Origin: CBFDBF01 sp050304615 | GTDB lineage: Bacteria > Pseudomonadota > Gammaproteobacteria > Chromatiales > Chromatiaceae | DNA length: 64,000 nucleotides | Direction of reading: 5' to 3' | NCBI GenBank assembly: GCA_050304615.1 | Contig: JBNLDW010000012.1 | Location: 264,446-328,445, forward strand | Shown: in pieces, positions 53,223 to 63,035 of the stretch | Layout of the letters: each line of letters opens with the position of its first letter | Position numbering within the stretch: position 1 is the first letter of the stretch | Made by a program: the position numbers and the translations under genes | Notes under the pieces: model-generated | Seen by the model: the letters and a program-made list of their open reading frames with translations, nothing else | Database searches by the model: none | Told to the model about the DNA's origin: nothing

Positions 53223-53269
53223 AAGGGGTAAGATACCACCCTTCAGACTTATCCAAAGGCAGCATATAC

Positions 53270-54043
53270 ATGCACAATTACCAACCAACCAATGATCTGT
53301 TACAGAACCGCACCATACTGGTAACCGGGGCCGGTGATGGTATCGGCCGGGTTGCCGCAGAGACCTTTGCCGCGCACGGTGCGACAGTTATCCTACTGGG
53401 CCGTACCCTGGCCAAACTGGAACAGGTCTATGATGCCATCGAACGGGCTGGAGGGGCTCAACCAGCCATCTATCCAATGCGTCTGGAGGGGGCTACGCCG
53501 CAACACTACCTGGAGCTCGCGCAAAAGCTGGACGAGGAGTTTGGATCGCTGGAGGGGATACTGCATAATGCCGCCGAACTGGTAATACTAAGCCGCATTG
53601 ATGACTACGACCCCCAGACCTGGTTCAAACTGCTACAGGTAAATCTAACCGCACCCTTCCTTATGACCCAGGCCTGCCTGCCACTACTGCGCAAGGCCAA
53701 AGATGCATCCATACTATTCACCTCTGACTCTATGGGAAGGCGTGGCAAGGCCTATTGGGGGGCCTACGGTGTCTCCAAGTTCGGGATTGAGGGGTTGATG
53801 CAGATTCTGGCAGACGAGACAGAGGGCAACAGCGCCATTCGGGTAAACAGCATAGATCCTGGCCCTGTCCGCACCAGCATGCGTGCCATTGCCTATCCAG
53901 GAGAGGACAGGATGACGGTAAAGACAGCAGATAGCATTATGCCACTCTACCTCTGGCTGATGGGGGCAGATAGCGTGGGTACCAGCGGACAGGCGTTTAC
54001 TGCAGAGGAAAGCGACCAGTCTATGGGGCACCAAACCTCCTAA
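53270..54043 (+). CDS. yciK: YciK-family short-chain oxidoreductase
   Basis: 257 residues from ATG 53270 (AAAGGCAGC upstream); the frame extends into the phosphatase gene but family members start here. NAD(P) motif VTGAGDGIGR (~20-29), LHNAAEL, and the catalytic Ser...Tyr-x3-Lys as FTSDSMGRRGKAYWGAYGVSK. Substrate unknown, although it is strongly conserved with ubiG and mupP. Confidence 0.92.
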   Translation: MHNYQPTNDLLQNRTILVTGAGDGIGRVAAETFAAHGATVILLGRTLAKLEQVYDAIERAGGAQPAIYPMRLEGATPQHYLELAQKLDEEFGSLEGILHNAAELVILSRIDDYDPQTWFKLLQVNLTAPFLMTQACLPLLRKAKDASILFTSDSMGRRGKAYWGAYGVSKFGIEGLMQILADETEGNSAIRVNSIDPGPVRTSMRAIAYPGEDRMTVKTADSIMPLYLWLMGADSVGTSGQAFTAEESDQSMGHQTS

Positions 54044-54184
54044 ATAGCGTCAAAAATATGTCAATGCTCTCATATGACAGTAGCAACTAATTGTAACTCG
54101 CTGTTTTATATATAATATATTTTTTATGGCACACTTTTAGCAATGCGTATACTGCAAATGGTATGAAACTCGGAGAATGAGACC

Positions 54185-55102
54185 ATGACCGGACAGACAG
54201 ATAGACTCTCTAGTGGCCAGGAAAGTTTTCCTCCCATCTCGCCAGAGGTGCTAGAGGGCAAGGCAAAGGATAGCCATAAGCTCAAACCAAAGATGCTAGA
54301 GTTATCAGGTTTACTGCAGACTACTCTGGAGATCAATGAGCTGATCGCTTTGTTTTCCAGTGAGCTTGGCAGGCACCTAAAGTTTGATGGCCTGCACTAC
54401 AGTTTTAACAACCTGGATATAGAGATAAAGCTTGGCAAGAAAGAGCTCCATAGCTGTGCCTATGAGCTAACGGTCGCCGGGGAGCATCTTGGCAGCGCGC
54501 AGTTTTTCCGTAATACCCCGTTTTCACGACAGGAGCTGATCACTGCGGAGAACCTGCTATCAGCCCTGCTCTATCCACTACGCAATACCCTGCTCTATCA
54601 AAAGGCGCTGCGCTCAGCCAGTATGGATCCTGTAACCGGAATCAAAAACCGGGTTGCAATGGAAAGTACGGTAAAGCGGGAGATCAACCTGGCCAGACGT
54701 AATCAGGCACCACTCTCCTTCATCATGATGGATATTGATCACTTCAAGAAGATTAACGACCGTTACGGGCACCTGTATGGTGATCAAGCTCTGTATGCCG
54801 CGGCACAGTGTGTGCAAGAGACAATTCGTGACTCCGATCTGGTCTTTCGCTTCGGTGGAGAGGAGTTTCTGGTAACACTAAGTGGTACCGACTTACCAGG
54901 CGCCACTCTGCTAGCAGAACGTATTCGTCAGGGGATAGAGCAACTTCAGCCTAAGCTGGATAAAGAAATCCGCATGACCGCAAGCTTTGGGGTCGTCACC
55001 CTACAGGATGAAGAGGATGCAGAGCAGGTATTCCAGCGTGTTGATGACGCCCTATATAAAGCGAAAAAGGGTGGGCGCAATCGGGTTGTAACCGCAGAAT
55101 AA
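54185..55102 (+). CDS. Diguanylate cyclase (GGDEF)
   Basis: 305 residues, soluble. An N-terminal GAF-like sensor region (~40-145) precedes a GGDEF domain (~150-305): DPVTGIKNR, MMDIDHFKKINDRYGHLYGD, and active site FGGEEF (~222). An RxxD inhibitory site (RDSD) lies five residues before GGEEF, so the product c-di-GMP should feed back. Ligand of the sensor is unknown. Stand-alone gene with GGAG before ATG 54185. Confidence 0.94.
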   Translation: MTGQTDRLSSGQESFPPISPEVLEGKAKDSHKLKPKMLELSGLLQTTLEINELIALFSSELGRHLKFDGLHYSFNNLDIEIKLGKKELHSCAYELTVAGEHLGSAQFFRNTPFSRQELITAENLLSALLYPLRNTLLYQKALRSASMDPVTGIKNRVAMESTVKREINLARRNQAPLSFIMMDIDHFKKINDRYGHLYGDQALYAAAQCVQETIRDSDLVFRFGGEEFLVTLSGTDLPGATLLAERIRQGIEQLQPKLDKEIRMTASFGVVTLQDEEDAEQVFQRVDDALYKAKKGGRNRVVTAE

Positions 55103-55126
55103 CACCTCCAGTTGGAAGCACCCATC

Positions 55127-55152
55127 TTGGGGCACGATAATCGTGCCCCAAA
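55127..55152. other. Perfect 26-bp hairpin without T run
   Basis: TTGGGGCACGAT and ATCGTGCCCCAA form a 12-pair stem with almost no loop, 25 bp after the diguanylate cyclase stop. It lacks a T tract, so it is a weak intrinsic terminator at best, though it could protect the transcript end. Confidence 0.6.
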
Positions 55153-55296
55153 ACATCCCCTCTCTGTAATTATCGTTTTGCGCTATGAATCTCTATAATG
55201 TCTACCTGAATCCAGAACCGCTCACGGCAGAGGTATGTCATCGGTTCTGACGCCCCCTTGGAAGACAAATTATTGAGTGCAGTGATAAACCCTGAA

Positions 55297-55926
55297 ATGA
55301 CCAACTACAACCTAAAGGCCGTAGTCATCGCCATCTGGGCCCTATTGCCGGGGCCTTCCGTGGCTATAGATATTGTAAAGCCATACGACCCCCCCGGTGA
55401 TACACCATCTCCACAACAGTTTGATGTCTGTTACAAATACACCTGTCAGGCCATTGCTGAGATCTCTATCACTGCCACCCAATGGGACGAGATACGCAAT
55501 ATATTCGAGCCAGCAGCAGCCAGCAGCGCTGAAGAGCGCCTACTTATCGCCAAGGCCGTGGCCAGAATGGAGCAGATCGTAGGCGAGAAGATCGATACCT
55601 CCAACGATAAGGGTGGCAACCTTCAGGGGTTGAGCATCGGTGGCAATCAGATGGACTGTGTCGATGAATCCACTAACACCACCACCTATCTGCGCATGAT
55701 GGAACTGGATGGACTACTTCGATGGCACCGGGTGGAGGATCGTAAGACCCGTGGCTTCCTGCTGTTTGGTGGCTGGCCCCATACCACTGCGGTAATCAGC
55801 GAAAGGCAAAATAAAAACAAGAGGTGGGCCGTCGACTCATGGTTCTTCGATAACGGCGTACCTCCAGCCATCCTACCACTGGACAAATGGAGTGATGGCT
55901 GGAAGCCACCCGGGTTTAAAGGATAA
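55297..55926 (+). CDS. Exported Cys/His-containing protein of unknown function
   Basis: 209 residues from ATG 55297; the frame also has an upstream TTG at 55258. A signal peptide is likely (AVVIAIWALLPGPSVAID). The mature part has a CYKYTCQ pair, then QMDCVDESTNTTTYLRM, FLLFGGWPHTTAVI and RWAVDSWFFDNG. A conserved Cys, then His, then Asp in this order resembles the triad of papain-like or transglutaminase-type enzymes, but the family is not identified. It lies 14 bp before mnmA and may share its transcript. Confidence 0.7.
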   Translation: MTNYNLKAVVIAIWALLPGPSVAIDIVKPYDPPGDTPSPQQFDVCYKYTCQAIAEISITATQWDEIRNIFEPAAASSAEERLLIAKAVARMEQIVGEKIDTSNDKGGNLQGLSIGGNQMDCVDESTNTTTYLRMMELDGLLRWHRVEDRKTRGFLLFGGWPHTTAVISERQNKNKRWAVDSWFFDNGVPPAILPLDKWSDGWKPPGFKG

Positions 55927-55940
55927 CCGACCCATACTCC

Positions 55941-57014
55941 ATGCCAAACAAGATAATCATCGGAATGTCTGGTGGGGTCGACTCCTCAGTTGCCGCCCTG
56001 CTCCTGCAACGCCAGGGTTGGGAGGTAGAGGGGTTGTTCATGAAGAACTGGGAAGAGGACGACACAGAGCAGCACTGCTCCGCTGCTGAGGATCTGGCAG
56101 ATGCGCAGAAAGTGGCCGACCAACTCAATATTCCTCTGCACCGCGTCAACTTCTCGGGCGAGTACTGGGAGCAAGTATTTGCACACTTTCTGGCTGAATA
56201 CCGGGCCGGACGTACCCCTAATCCTGATGTCATCTGCAATCGGGAGATAAAATTCAAGGCGTTTCTTGAGCATGCCTTAGGGCTTGGCGCCAGTCATATT
56301 GCAACCGGCCACTACGCCAGGGTTAGCCGTGACAGTGATGGTTCCCACCTGTTGTTGTGCCTGGATGAGGATAAAGACCAGACCTACTTTCTCCACCTGT
56401 TACATCAGCAGCAGCTCGCCCATACCATCTTTCCTCTGGCCGATCTGCGGAAGAGTGAAGTACGACAGTTGGCGAAGGAGGCGAAGCTCCCAAACTATGA
56501 CCGGAAGGACAGTACCGGTATATGTTTTATCGGTGAGCGTAAATTCAGCGAATTTCTCAGCCGTTATCTACCGGCCCAGCCTGGCCCGATAGAGACCACA
56601 GAGGGAGAGCGCATAGGTGAACATCAGGGGCTGATGTACTACACCTTGGGGCAGCGCAAGGGGTTGGGTATAGGCGGGGTGGCAGAACGACCAGAGATCC
56701 CATGGTTTGTGGTTGCCAAGGACCTAGATAACAACCGACTGATCGTCGCGCAACAACACGACCACCCACTACTGCTCAGCACAGAACTGCATGGCAACCA
56801 GCTACACTGGATATCGGGCACGCAACCAATGCTCCCGCTGCAGTGCCAGGCTCGTATCCGCCACCGCCAGCCACTACAAGAGTGCACCATTCAATCCATC
56901 CAGAATGGCCACTGCCAGGTGTCCTTTGAACAGCCCCAGCGGGCGATCACTCCGGGGCAATCAGTCGTCTTCTACCGTGCTGGCGAGTGCCTTGGTGGAG
57001 CCGTAATTAATTAG
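55941..57014 (+). CDS. mnmA: tRNA-specific 2-thiouridylase
   Basis: 357 residues. PP-loop GMSGGVDSSVAA (~8-19), catalytic Cys in NPDVICNREIKF (~102) and second Cys in DSTGICFIGERKF (~200), which form the persulfide relay. It thiolates U34 of Glu, Gln and Lys tRNAs. Sulfur comes from IscS, the likely donor also for the ssp-like system. Converges on the symporter gene with a 4-bp overlap. Confidence 0.97.
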   Translation: MPNKIIIGMSGGVDSSVAALLLQRQGWEVEGLFMKNWEEDDTEQHCSAAEDLADAQKVADQLNIPLHRVNFSGEYWEQVFAHFLAEYRAGRTPNPDVICNREIKFKAFLEHALGLGASHIATGHYARVSRDSDGSHLLLCLDEDKDQTYFLHLLHQQQLAHTIFPLADLRKSEVRQLAKEAKLPNYDRKDSTGICFIGERKFSEFLSRYLPAQPGPIETTEGERIGEHQGLMYYTLGQRKGLGIGGVAERPEIPWFVVAKDLDNNRLIVAQQHDHPLLLSTELHGNQLHWISGTQPMLPLQCQARIRHRQPLQECTIQSIQNGHCQVSFEQPQRAITPGQSVVFYRAGECLGGAVIN

Positions 57015-58513
57015 GCCGTCGGCGCGGCCTGGTGAGAAATCCGGGCTAGCAGCGCGCCAACCACCACAACCAACAGAGTGCCGCACACACCGATCATCAT
57101 GGTATGTAGCGGAAACCCCATACCGCTATCTGTAAACCAGACCTTTGAGCTGGTCGCCCAGGCAACAAACAACACCCCGACAACGGTGGCAATGGCTGCC
57201 TGCCTAGATTGCATGGTTTTAAACATAAACGCGAGCAAAAATAGACCCAGCATACCTCCACCAAAAATAGCAGAGACCTTCCACCATACATCCAGCGCCG
57301 TCTTGGCATTGATCATGAGCAGACTGGCAAGGGTTGCAATGACTCCAATCAGTGCGGTAGCGCCACGAATGATCCTGACCTGCCTGGCATCAGATGCGTC
57401 CGCATTGAATAGACGCCTATAAAAATCTATCGTCCATACTGTGGCGGAACTATTCAGTGATGAATCGAGCGTGCTCATTCCGGCAGCCAGCACCCCGGCT
57501 ATGACTAGACCAACTATCCCAGTAGGCAACTCATGCACAATAAAATAGGGAAAGACCTGATCGGCCTTAGTCGGAAGATCTGCAGCAGGGATGTTTAGAT
57601 AATAGACAAACAGTGCCGTACCAATCATAAAGAATAGCGCCGACACAGGAATGTATAGCAGACCTCCCAACCAGAGCGATTTCTTTGCTTCGGCCTCACT
57701 TGGTGCAGAGAGAAAGCGTTGAACATAGTTCTGATCGACCGAAAAGTTTTTCAGGTTTTCTACAATGCCAAAGATAAAGATTACCCAAAAACCCTGGATC
57801 ACCAAATCAAAATCCATACTGCCAAGAGCAAATTTATTCTCCCGCACTGCAGTCGCACTAAGCTGTTCCCAACCTCCGGGCATACCATTGATCAATACAA
57901 ACAGACAGAGCAACCCGCCAAAAAACAGCACTACAGACTGCACTACATCTGTCCATATTACCGCCGCAAAACCACCCAACAGGGTGTAGATGATAGTCAA
58001 CGCCCCAAGCAACAGTATGAGAGTGGTAATCTCTATATTTAGCAGTGCTGACAACGCCAGCGCAGTAAGATAGAGCACTACTGCAAAGCGGCCAATCTGT
58101 AGCAAGATGTAGGCGCTGCCCATATAGAGTCTGGCCCACAGACCGAAGCGCTGTTCTAGATACTCATAGGCGGTAGTGGTTACAACCCTGCGATAGTGTG
58201 GCACAAACCATCTGGCGGCGATCCAGACGGCAATAGGCAGGGTCAGCGAAAAGACAAATGGCCGCCAGTCAGAGGCATAACTCTTCCCGGGGTTGGCAAG
58301 AAAACTGATACTGCTGAGGTAGGTTGCAAGGAGCGAGAGACCAATCGCCCAGCCGGGGATACTCTTACCCGCCAGGGTGAATCCATCCATACTGCTGCTA
58401 CGCTTTACAAACCATGCACCAAAGCCGGTCGTGGCTAGGATGTAGATCACAATAATAACGGCATCAATCAGGGATACAGTGCTAACACTCAAGGCGAGAT
58501 TCCTGTTAATCAA
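57011..58513 (-). CDS. Sodium:solute symporter family protein
   Basis: 500 residues with ~13 membrane helices of the SSS family: TLAGKSIPGWAIGLSLLATYLSSISFL, RFGLWARLYMG, and AGVLAAGMSTLDSSLNSSATVW, the last being the sodium-site signature. Substrate (sugar, sialic acid, amino acid) cannot be fixed. It has no partner genes. Confidence 0.88.
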   Translation of the reverse strand: MINRNLALSVSTVSLIDAVIIVIYILATTGFGAWFVKRSSSMDGFTLAGKSIPGWAIGLSLLATYLSSISFLANPGKSYASDWRPFVFSLTLPIAVWIAARWFVPHYRRVVTTTAYEYLEQRFGLWARLYMGSAYILLQIGRFAVVLYLTALALSALLNIEITTLILLLGALTIIYTLLGGFAAVIWTDVVQSVVLFFGGLLCLFVLINGMPGGWEQLSATAVRENKFALGSMDFDLVIQGFWVIFIFGIVENLKNFSVDQNYVQRFLSAPSEAEAKKSLWLGGLLYIPVSALFFMIGTALFVYYLNIPAADLPTKADQVFPYFIVHELPTGIVGLVIAGVLAAGMSTLDSSLNSSATVWTIDFYRRLFNADASDARQVRIIRGATALIGVIATLASLLMINAKTALDVWWKVSAIFGGGMLGLFLLAFMFKTMQSRQAAIATVVGVLFVAWATSSKVWFTDSGMGFPLHTMMIGVCGTLLVVVVGALLARISHQAAPTA

Positions 58514-58567
58514 TCACTTCGCATAGTGTACAGCAGTGCCATACAGGATGGCCATTGCCGCTCATGT

Positions 58568-58591
58568 CTTCCCTCCCCCGCAAGCGGGGGA
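58568..58591. repeat. Short palindrome, minimal member of the GC-rich repeat family
   Basis: CCCTCCCCCGCAAGCGGGGGA: a CCCCCGC/GCGGGGG stem like the central palindrome of the larger repeats, without their flanking modules. It lies in the 94-bp gap between the symporter start and the amidotransferase stop. Confidence 0.65.
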
Positions 58592-58607
58592 CGATAGTAG
58601 GTGGAGT

Positions 58608-59303
58608 CTACGAGCTGTTCTGCTGCAGATAGCTGAGAAGATCGGCCATGACCTGGTTTATTTCCCGGTAGCTTTCCGGTCGGGCCGACAAGATCTCCTC
58701 CTCCGTCTGTATATATTGCGCAGGGACCAGCTCATCACGACAGTTGGAGACAATCGCTTGCGCTGACTCTGGTGTGGTTTCCAGATGAAACTGCAGACCG
58801 ATAACAGATCTGCCGAGTTGAAACGCCTGGTTTTCGCAGCCCTCACTACTTGCCAGATGGGTCACCCCGGCTGGCAGATCGAATGTCTCGCCGTGCCAAT
58901 GAAACACCAGCTGCGATGGTGGCAAACAAAAATGCGGGCCGTCAGTTGAGCACAGCCCCTCGACCGGAAACCAACCGATCTCCTTGACCCGGTTCTGGTA
59001 CACCTTGGCCCCCATGGCAACGGCGATCAGTTGTGCCCCCAGACAGATACCCAGAACCGGCGTTCCACTGTGTATGACGTCACGGATAAAATCGATCTCA
59101 TGTGACAGCCAGGGAAACTCATCCCTGTCATTAACACTCATAGGACCGCCCATCACTACCAAAAGATCTATGGAATCAACGGCCGGGAACTCAGTCGATT
59201 CAAATAGCGCCGTTCTGGTGATCTCGTATCCGGACAACCTCAGAGATGGCTCTATACTGCCAAGGCCTTCAAAAGGTACATGTTGTAGGTAGTGTGCCCG
59301 CAT
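58608..59303 (-). CDS. Class I glutamine amidotransferase
   Basis: 231 residues, a stand-alone GATase1 domain of the GuaA-like type: VMGGPMSVNDRDEFPWL, nucleophile Cys in VLGICLGAQLIA (~82), and His/Glu in GLQFHLETTPE (~171/173). No synthase domain is fused, so the acceptor is unknown; small-molecule hydrolysis such as of gamma-glutamyl compounds is possible. Divergent from purB. Confidence 0.88.
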   Translation of the reverse strand: MRAHYLQHVPFEGLGSIEPSLRLSGYEITRTALFESTEFPAVDSIDLLVVMGGPMSVNDRDEFPWLSHEIDFIRDVIHSGTPVLGICLGAQLIAVAMGAKVYQNRVKEIGWFPVEGLCSTDGPHFCLPPSQLVFHWHGETFDLPAGVTHLASSEGCENQAFQLGRSVIGLQFHLETTPESAQAIVSNCRDELVPAQYIQTEEEILSARPESYREINQVMADLLSYLQQNSS

Positions 59304-59426
59304 AGCGCTATTTTAATCACTAAATAGTGAGATGCGAAGCTAAATTCTTGTTGTTGTGATGGCCGCTACAAATAAAACAGGGTGTATAATGGGGCTATCT
59401 CTAAAACTGACCACCGGATATCGACC

Positions 59427-60791
59427 ATGGAACTATCTCATCTCACCGCCATCTCCCCAGTGGATGGACGCTACGGCAATAAAACCACGGAACTACGTCA
59501 GATATTCAGTGAATTTGGCCTAATCCAGCAACGTGTGCTGGTAGAGGTGCGCTGGCTACAGACTATGTCACTGCATGATGAGATCAAAGAGGTTCCAACC
59601 TTAGGGAAAGACGCAAACAAGCTACTGGAAGAGATTATTAGCAACTTCAGCCTGGAAGATGCCCAGCGGATCAAGGATATCGAGCGCACCACCAACCATG
59701 ATGTGAAGGCAGTAGAGTACTTTCTGAAAGAGAGGATAGTCGGCAACCAGGAGCTGGAGGCGATCAGCGAATTTATACATTTTGCCTGCACCTCTGAAGA
59801 TATAAACAATCTTTCCCACGGCTTGATGCTACAGCAGGGGCGAAACCAACTGTTATCACAGATTGATGAGGTGATCACTGCTATCAAAGACCTGGCCCGG
59901 CAACATGCAGAGCAACCTATGCTCTCACGTACCCACGGACAACCTGCCTCCCCCACTACTCTAGGCAAGGAGATGGCCAATGTGGCCTACCGGCTACAGC
60001 GCCAGCGGGAACAGATTGCGGGCGTACCTATACTGGGCAAGATCAACGGTGCGGTTGGAAACTACAACGCCCATCTGTCCGCCTACCCACAGATTGACTG
60101 GCCAAAACTGGCGGAGTCTTTCGTCCACTCCCTTGGGCTTGAGTGGAACCCCTACACCACCCAGATAGAACCCCATGACTACATGGCGGAGGTATTTGAT
60201 GCCACTGCACGCTGCAACACCATACTGCTCGATTTCTGCCGGGATATCTGGAGCTATATCTCTATCGGCCACTTCAAACAGAAGACCGTAGCGGGAGAGA
60301 TCGGCTCCTCCACCATGCCGCACAAGGTCAACCCCATAGATTTTGAGAATGCTGAAGGTAATCTGGGGATAGCCAACGCCCTGTTTGGCCACCTGGCTGC
60401 AAAGTTACCCATCTCGCGCTGGCAGCGTGACCTGACCGACTCTACGGTCATCCGCAACCTGGGGGTGGGCTTTGCCCACACCAGCATCGCCCTGCAATCG
60501 CTGCTCAAGGGGATATCCAAACTTGAGGTGGACAGTACCAACCTGGCAGCCGATCTGGATGCAAACTGGGAGGTTCTGGCAGAACCGATACAGACCGTTA
60601 TGCGACGCTACGGGATTGAGCAGCCCTATGAAAAACTGAAGGAGCTGACCCGCGGCCAACGTATCACCCAGGCCGCCCTACAGGAGTTTGTGGACAATCT
60701 GGAGCTGCCTGCAGAGGCAAAGCAGCAGCTACGTGAAATGACCCCAGCCAGCTATACCGGCAACGCCAAAGAGCAGGCCAAAGATATCTAA
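59427..60791 (+). CDS. purB: Adenylosuccinate lyase
   Basis: 454 residues from ATG 59427 (MELSHLTAISPVDGRYG). Fumarase/aspartase superfamily: TTNHDVKAVEYFLKE, SEDINNLSHGLML, RTHGQPASPTTLGKE with catalytic His, and the signature loop GSSTMPHKVNPIDFE. It cleaves SAICAR and adenylosuccinate. The next gene starts directly after its stop. Confidence 0.97.
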   Translation: MELSHLTAISPVDGRYGNKTTELRQIFSEFGLIQQRVLVEVRWLQTMSLHDEIKEVPTLGKDANKLLEEIISNFSLEDAQRIKDIERTTNHDVKAVEYFLKERIVGNQELEAISEFIHFACTSEDINNLSHGLMLQQGRNQLLSQIDEVITAIKDLARQHAEQPMLSRTHGQPASPTTLGKEMANVAYRLQRQREQIAGVPILGKINGAVGNYNAHLSAYPQIDWPKLAESFVHSLGLEWNPYTTQIEPHDYMAEVFDATARCNTILLDFCRDIWSYISIGHFKQKTVAGEIGSSTMPHKVNPIDFENAEGNLGIANALFGHLAAKLPISRWQRDLTDSTVIRNLGVGFAHTSIALQSLLKGISKLEVDSTNLAADLDANWEVLAEPIQTVMRRYGIEQPYEKLKELTRGQRITQAALQEFVDNLELPAEAKQQLREMTPASYTGNAKEQAKDI

Positions 60792-61319
60792 ATGACTGCG
60801 GAGACCTTGGCTGCCATTCAACAGGGCATACTGGGTAAAACCTCCGGTAAAATAGCGCTGCATGGCCAGGAGGAGTGCCAACAGGCAGCCCTTACCATGC
60901 TGCAACAGGGTAGACAGCAGCTCGACATCCTGAGTTACGATCTGGATGCGCCCATCTACAACCGCGAACCATTCGTCGAAGCGCTGAAGCAGCTCGCCAT
61001 CCGCAGCCGTTACAGCCGGGTGCGCATCCTGCTGCAGAATAACGAGCGAGTGCAACAAGAAGGTCACCGGATCATTAAGCTGTGGTGGCGTCTAACCAGC
61101 AGAATAGAGATCCGCAAACCCCACCCAGACTATATTGATCACCCTGAAAACTTCATATTGGTAGACAATAGCGGTTATCTTCACTGGAGTATCTATAACC
61201 GTTATGTAGGCACGGCCAACTTCAAGGGGGCACTGGATAGTGCGAAATATTCCGAATTATTTAACGAAATATGGGAACAGAGTGAACTAGACTCAGAGTT
61301 ACGACATCTACATATATGA
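60792..61319 (+). CDS. PLD-like domain protein without HKD motif
   Basis: 175 residues. The ATG directly follows the purB stop, so it is cotranscribed. RQQLDILSYDLDAPIYNREPFVEALKQLA and the later FILVDNSGYLHWSIY resemble a single phospholipase-D-superfamily lobe, but HxK is absent, so catalysis of PLD type is unlikely. Many gammaproteobacteria carry such a gene next to purB; function unknown. Confidence 0.72.
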   Translation: MTAETLAAIQQGILGKTSGKIALHGQEECQQAALTMLQQGRQQLDILSYDLDAPIYNREPFVEALKQLAIRSRYSRVRILLQNNERVQQEGHRIIKLWWRLTSRIEIRKPHPDYIDHPENFILVDNSGYLHWSIYNRYVGTANFKGALDSAKYSELFNEIWEQSELDSELRHLHI

Positions 61320-61388
61320 CCCGTCGGGTTGAGACCAGTGCATGACTCCGACGTAGCTTGGAGTTCAGACAGATAATATATGGAAGCT

Positions 61389-62213
61389 ATGATGAAAAGA
61401 TTGCTTGTTGCCGTGATACTACTCCTCTCCGCCACTCCGCTACTGGCTGACTACCCACTGGAGATTATCGAGCTCCGTGGGCGCACAGTAGAGGAGATGG
61501 TACCTATCATCAAACCACTACTACCACCGTATGGCAGCGTTAGTGGAATGAATAACCAATTGATCATCCGCACCTCACCAGAAAATCTGGCAGAGATAAA
61601 ACAACTGCTGGCGAAAGTTGACCATCCACCGCGCCAGCTGATTATCCGTGTACGCCAGGGCGCAGCTTCAACCGGTAGCAGCTACGGCAGCGATGTTGGG
61701 ATAAATGCCGATGTAGGCAAGCACACCAGGATTATAGCTGGCGAAAACCCACCGGAAGATGGACTGCGATATCGCATCAACTCCAACAGAACCCGCAACG
61801 ATCTGGATAGCAACCAGCATGTCCGCACTCTGGAAGGACGGCCGGTCTTTATCGCCACTGGACAATCGGTGCCCATCGCCGAGCAGACAACTACAATCTC
61901 TGGCAGCGTGGTACAACAGCAGCAGACCACCCGCTATAGGGATGTCACCACCGGCTTCTATGCAACCCCCAGAATACAGGGAGATAGGGTCATCCTGGTG
62001 ATCAGTTCTCATATGGAGCGAGAGGGTCATGTACAGAGAACCTACGATATTCAGCAGACCGATACCACGGTCAGTGGCAGACTGGGTGAGTGGATCTCGG
62101 TCGGCGGCACTAGCAATAGTGGCAATGGAGAGAACCAGGGTATCCTCCATAGCAGATCCACCCGCGACAGCGACGAGCACTCTATTCAGCTCCTGGTGGA
62201 AGAGGTCAGATAG
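61389..62213 (+). CDS. Secretin N-domain-like exported protein
   Basis: 274 residues from ATG 61389 (GGAAG close upstream). Signal peptide ends near LLADYP. Residues ~25-85 (IELRGRTVEEMVPIIKPLL then NQLIIRTSPENLAEIKQLLAKVD) match the N1/NolW-type domain of type II/III secretins. The rest (GRPVFIATGQSVPI, then YATPRIQGDRVILVIS) resembles part of the secretin core but is too short to make the outer-membrane gate. It may be a secretin-derived periplasmic or outer-membrane partner; no secretion genes are near. Confidence 0.75.
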   Translation: MMKRLLVAVILLLSATPLLADYPLEIIELRGRTVEEMVPIIKPLLPPYGSVSGMNNQLIIRTSPENLAEIKQLLAKVDHPPRQLIIRVRQGAASTGSSYGSDVGINADVGKHTRIIAGENPPEDGLRYRINSNRTRNDLDSNQHVRTLEGRPVFIATGQSVPIAEQTTTISGSVVQQQQTTRYRDVTTGFYATPRIQGDRVILVISSHMEREGHVQRTYDIQQTDTTVSGRLGEWISVGGTSNSGNGENQGILHSRSTRDSDEHSIQLLVEEVR

Positions 62214-62350
62214 CGACCACATCGCTGTTCCATTGAATATATCTCCATTAACAGGCAGAATACGCGGCCAAGACTGACGGTCGAGAAACTTCTGTGCTGG
62301 CAAATCAATACGGCATTATATTTTATTTATCAACTAGTTAGGTGAAACAG

Positions 62351-62992
62351 ATGAAACTGATTCTATTAGGCGCTCCAGGAGCGGGCAAGGGTACCGTGGC
62401 CAAACTACTGACCAAAATTGACGGTTCAGTGCAGATATCCACCGGTGATATTCTGCGTGGTGCGGTCAAGGATGGCTCCGAGTTGGGCAAACAGGCCAAG
62501 GCCTTTATGGATGCTGGCGATCTGGTGCCGGATGAGCTGATTATGGGCATCATGAAAGAGCGACTGAGAGAGGATGACTGCCAGGCAGGTTTTCTGCTGG
62601 ATGGTTTCCCCCGCACCATTCCTCAGGCCGAACAGCTGAAGGTTCTTCTGGAGGATCTGGGCATCACCCTGCAGGCCGCGGTAAATCTGAATGTGCCACG
62701 TGAAGTGATCCTAGATCGCCTCACCACCCGTCGCACCTGTGTCGGTTGCGGTGCAATCTACAACGTAAAATCAATGCCACCCAAGGTGGATGGCGTATGT
62801 GATAAATGCGGTGCTGAAATCGTACAGCGTGATGATGAGACCGAAGAGGCCATCTCCAACCGCCTAGACGTATACAACGAGAAGACCGCTCCTCTGGAAG
62901 GCTTCTACCGCAATGAGGGGCTGCTGTTGGACGTGAATGCCACCTCAAGCGATGCCGTAGTTGCCGCTATCCAGGAGGGGATCAGCAACTAA
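62351..62992 (+). CDS. adk: Adenylate kinase with zinc-type LID
   Basis: 213 residues from ATG 62351; the GTG 9 bp upstream is less likely. P-loop GAPGAGKGT (7-15), STGDILR, LDGFPRT (~82-88) and the LID with CVGCGAIYN...GVCDKCG, four cysteines for structural Zn. Enteric Adk has no such cysteines. It interconverts AMP, ADP and ATP. Confidence 0.96.
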   Translation: MKLILLGAPGAGKGTVAKLLTKIDGSVQISTGDILRGAVKDGSELGKQAKAFMDAGDLVPDELIMGIMKERLREDDCQAGFLLDGFPRTIPQAEQLKVLLEDLGITLQAAVNLNVPREVILDRLTTRRTCVGCGAIYNVKSMPPKVDGVCDKCGAEIVQRDDETEEAISNRLDVYNEKTAPLEGFYRNEGLLLDVNATSSDAVVAAIQEGISN

Positions 62993-63035
62993 ACCCCTGG
63001 CAGGAGTTGTATTCAATGGCGCACCCATTGAGCTG

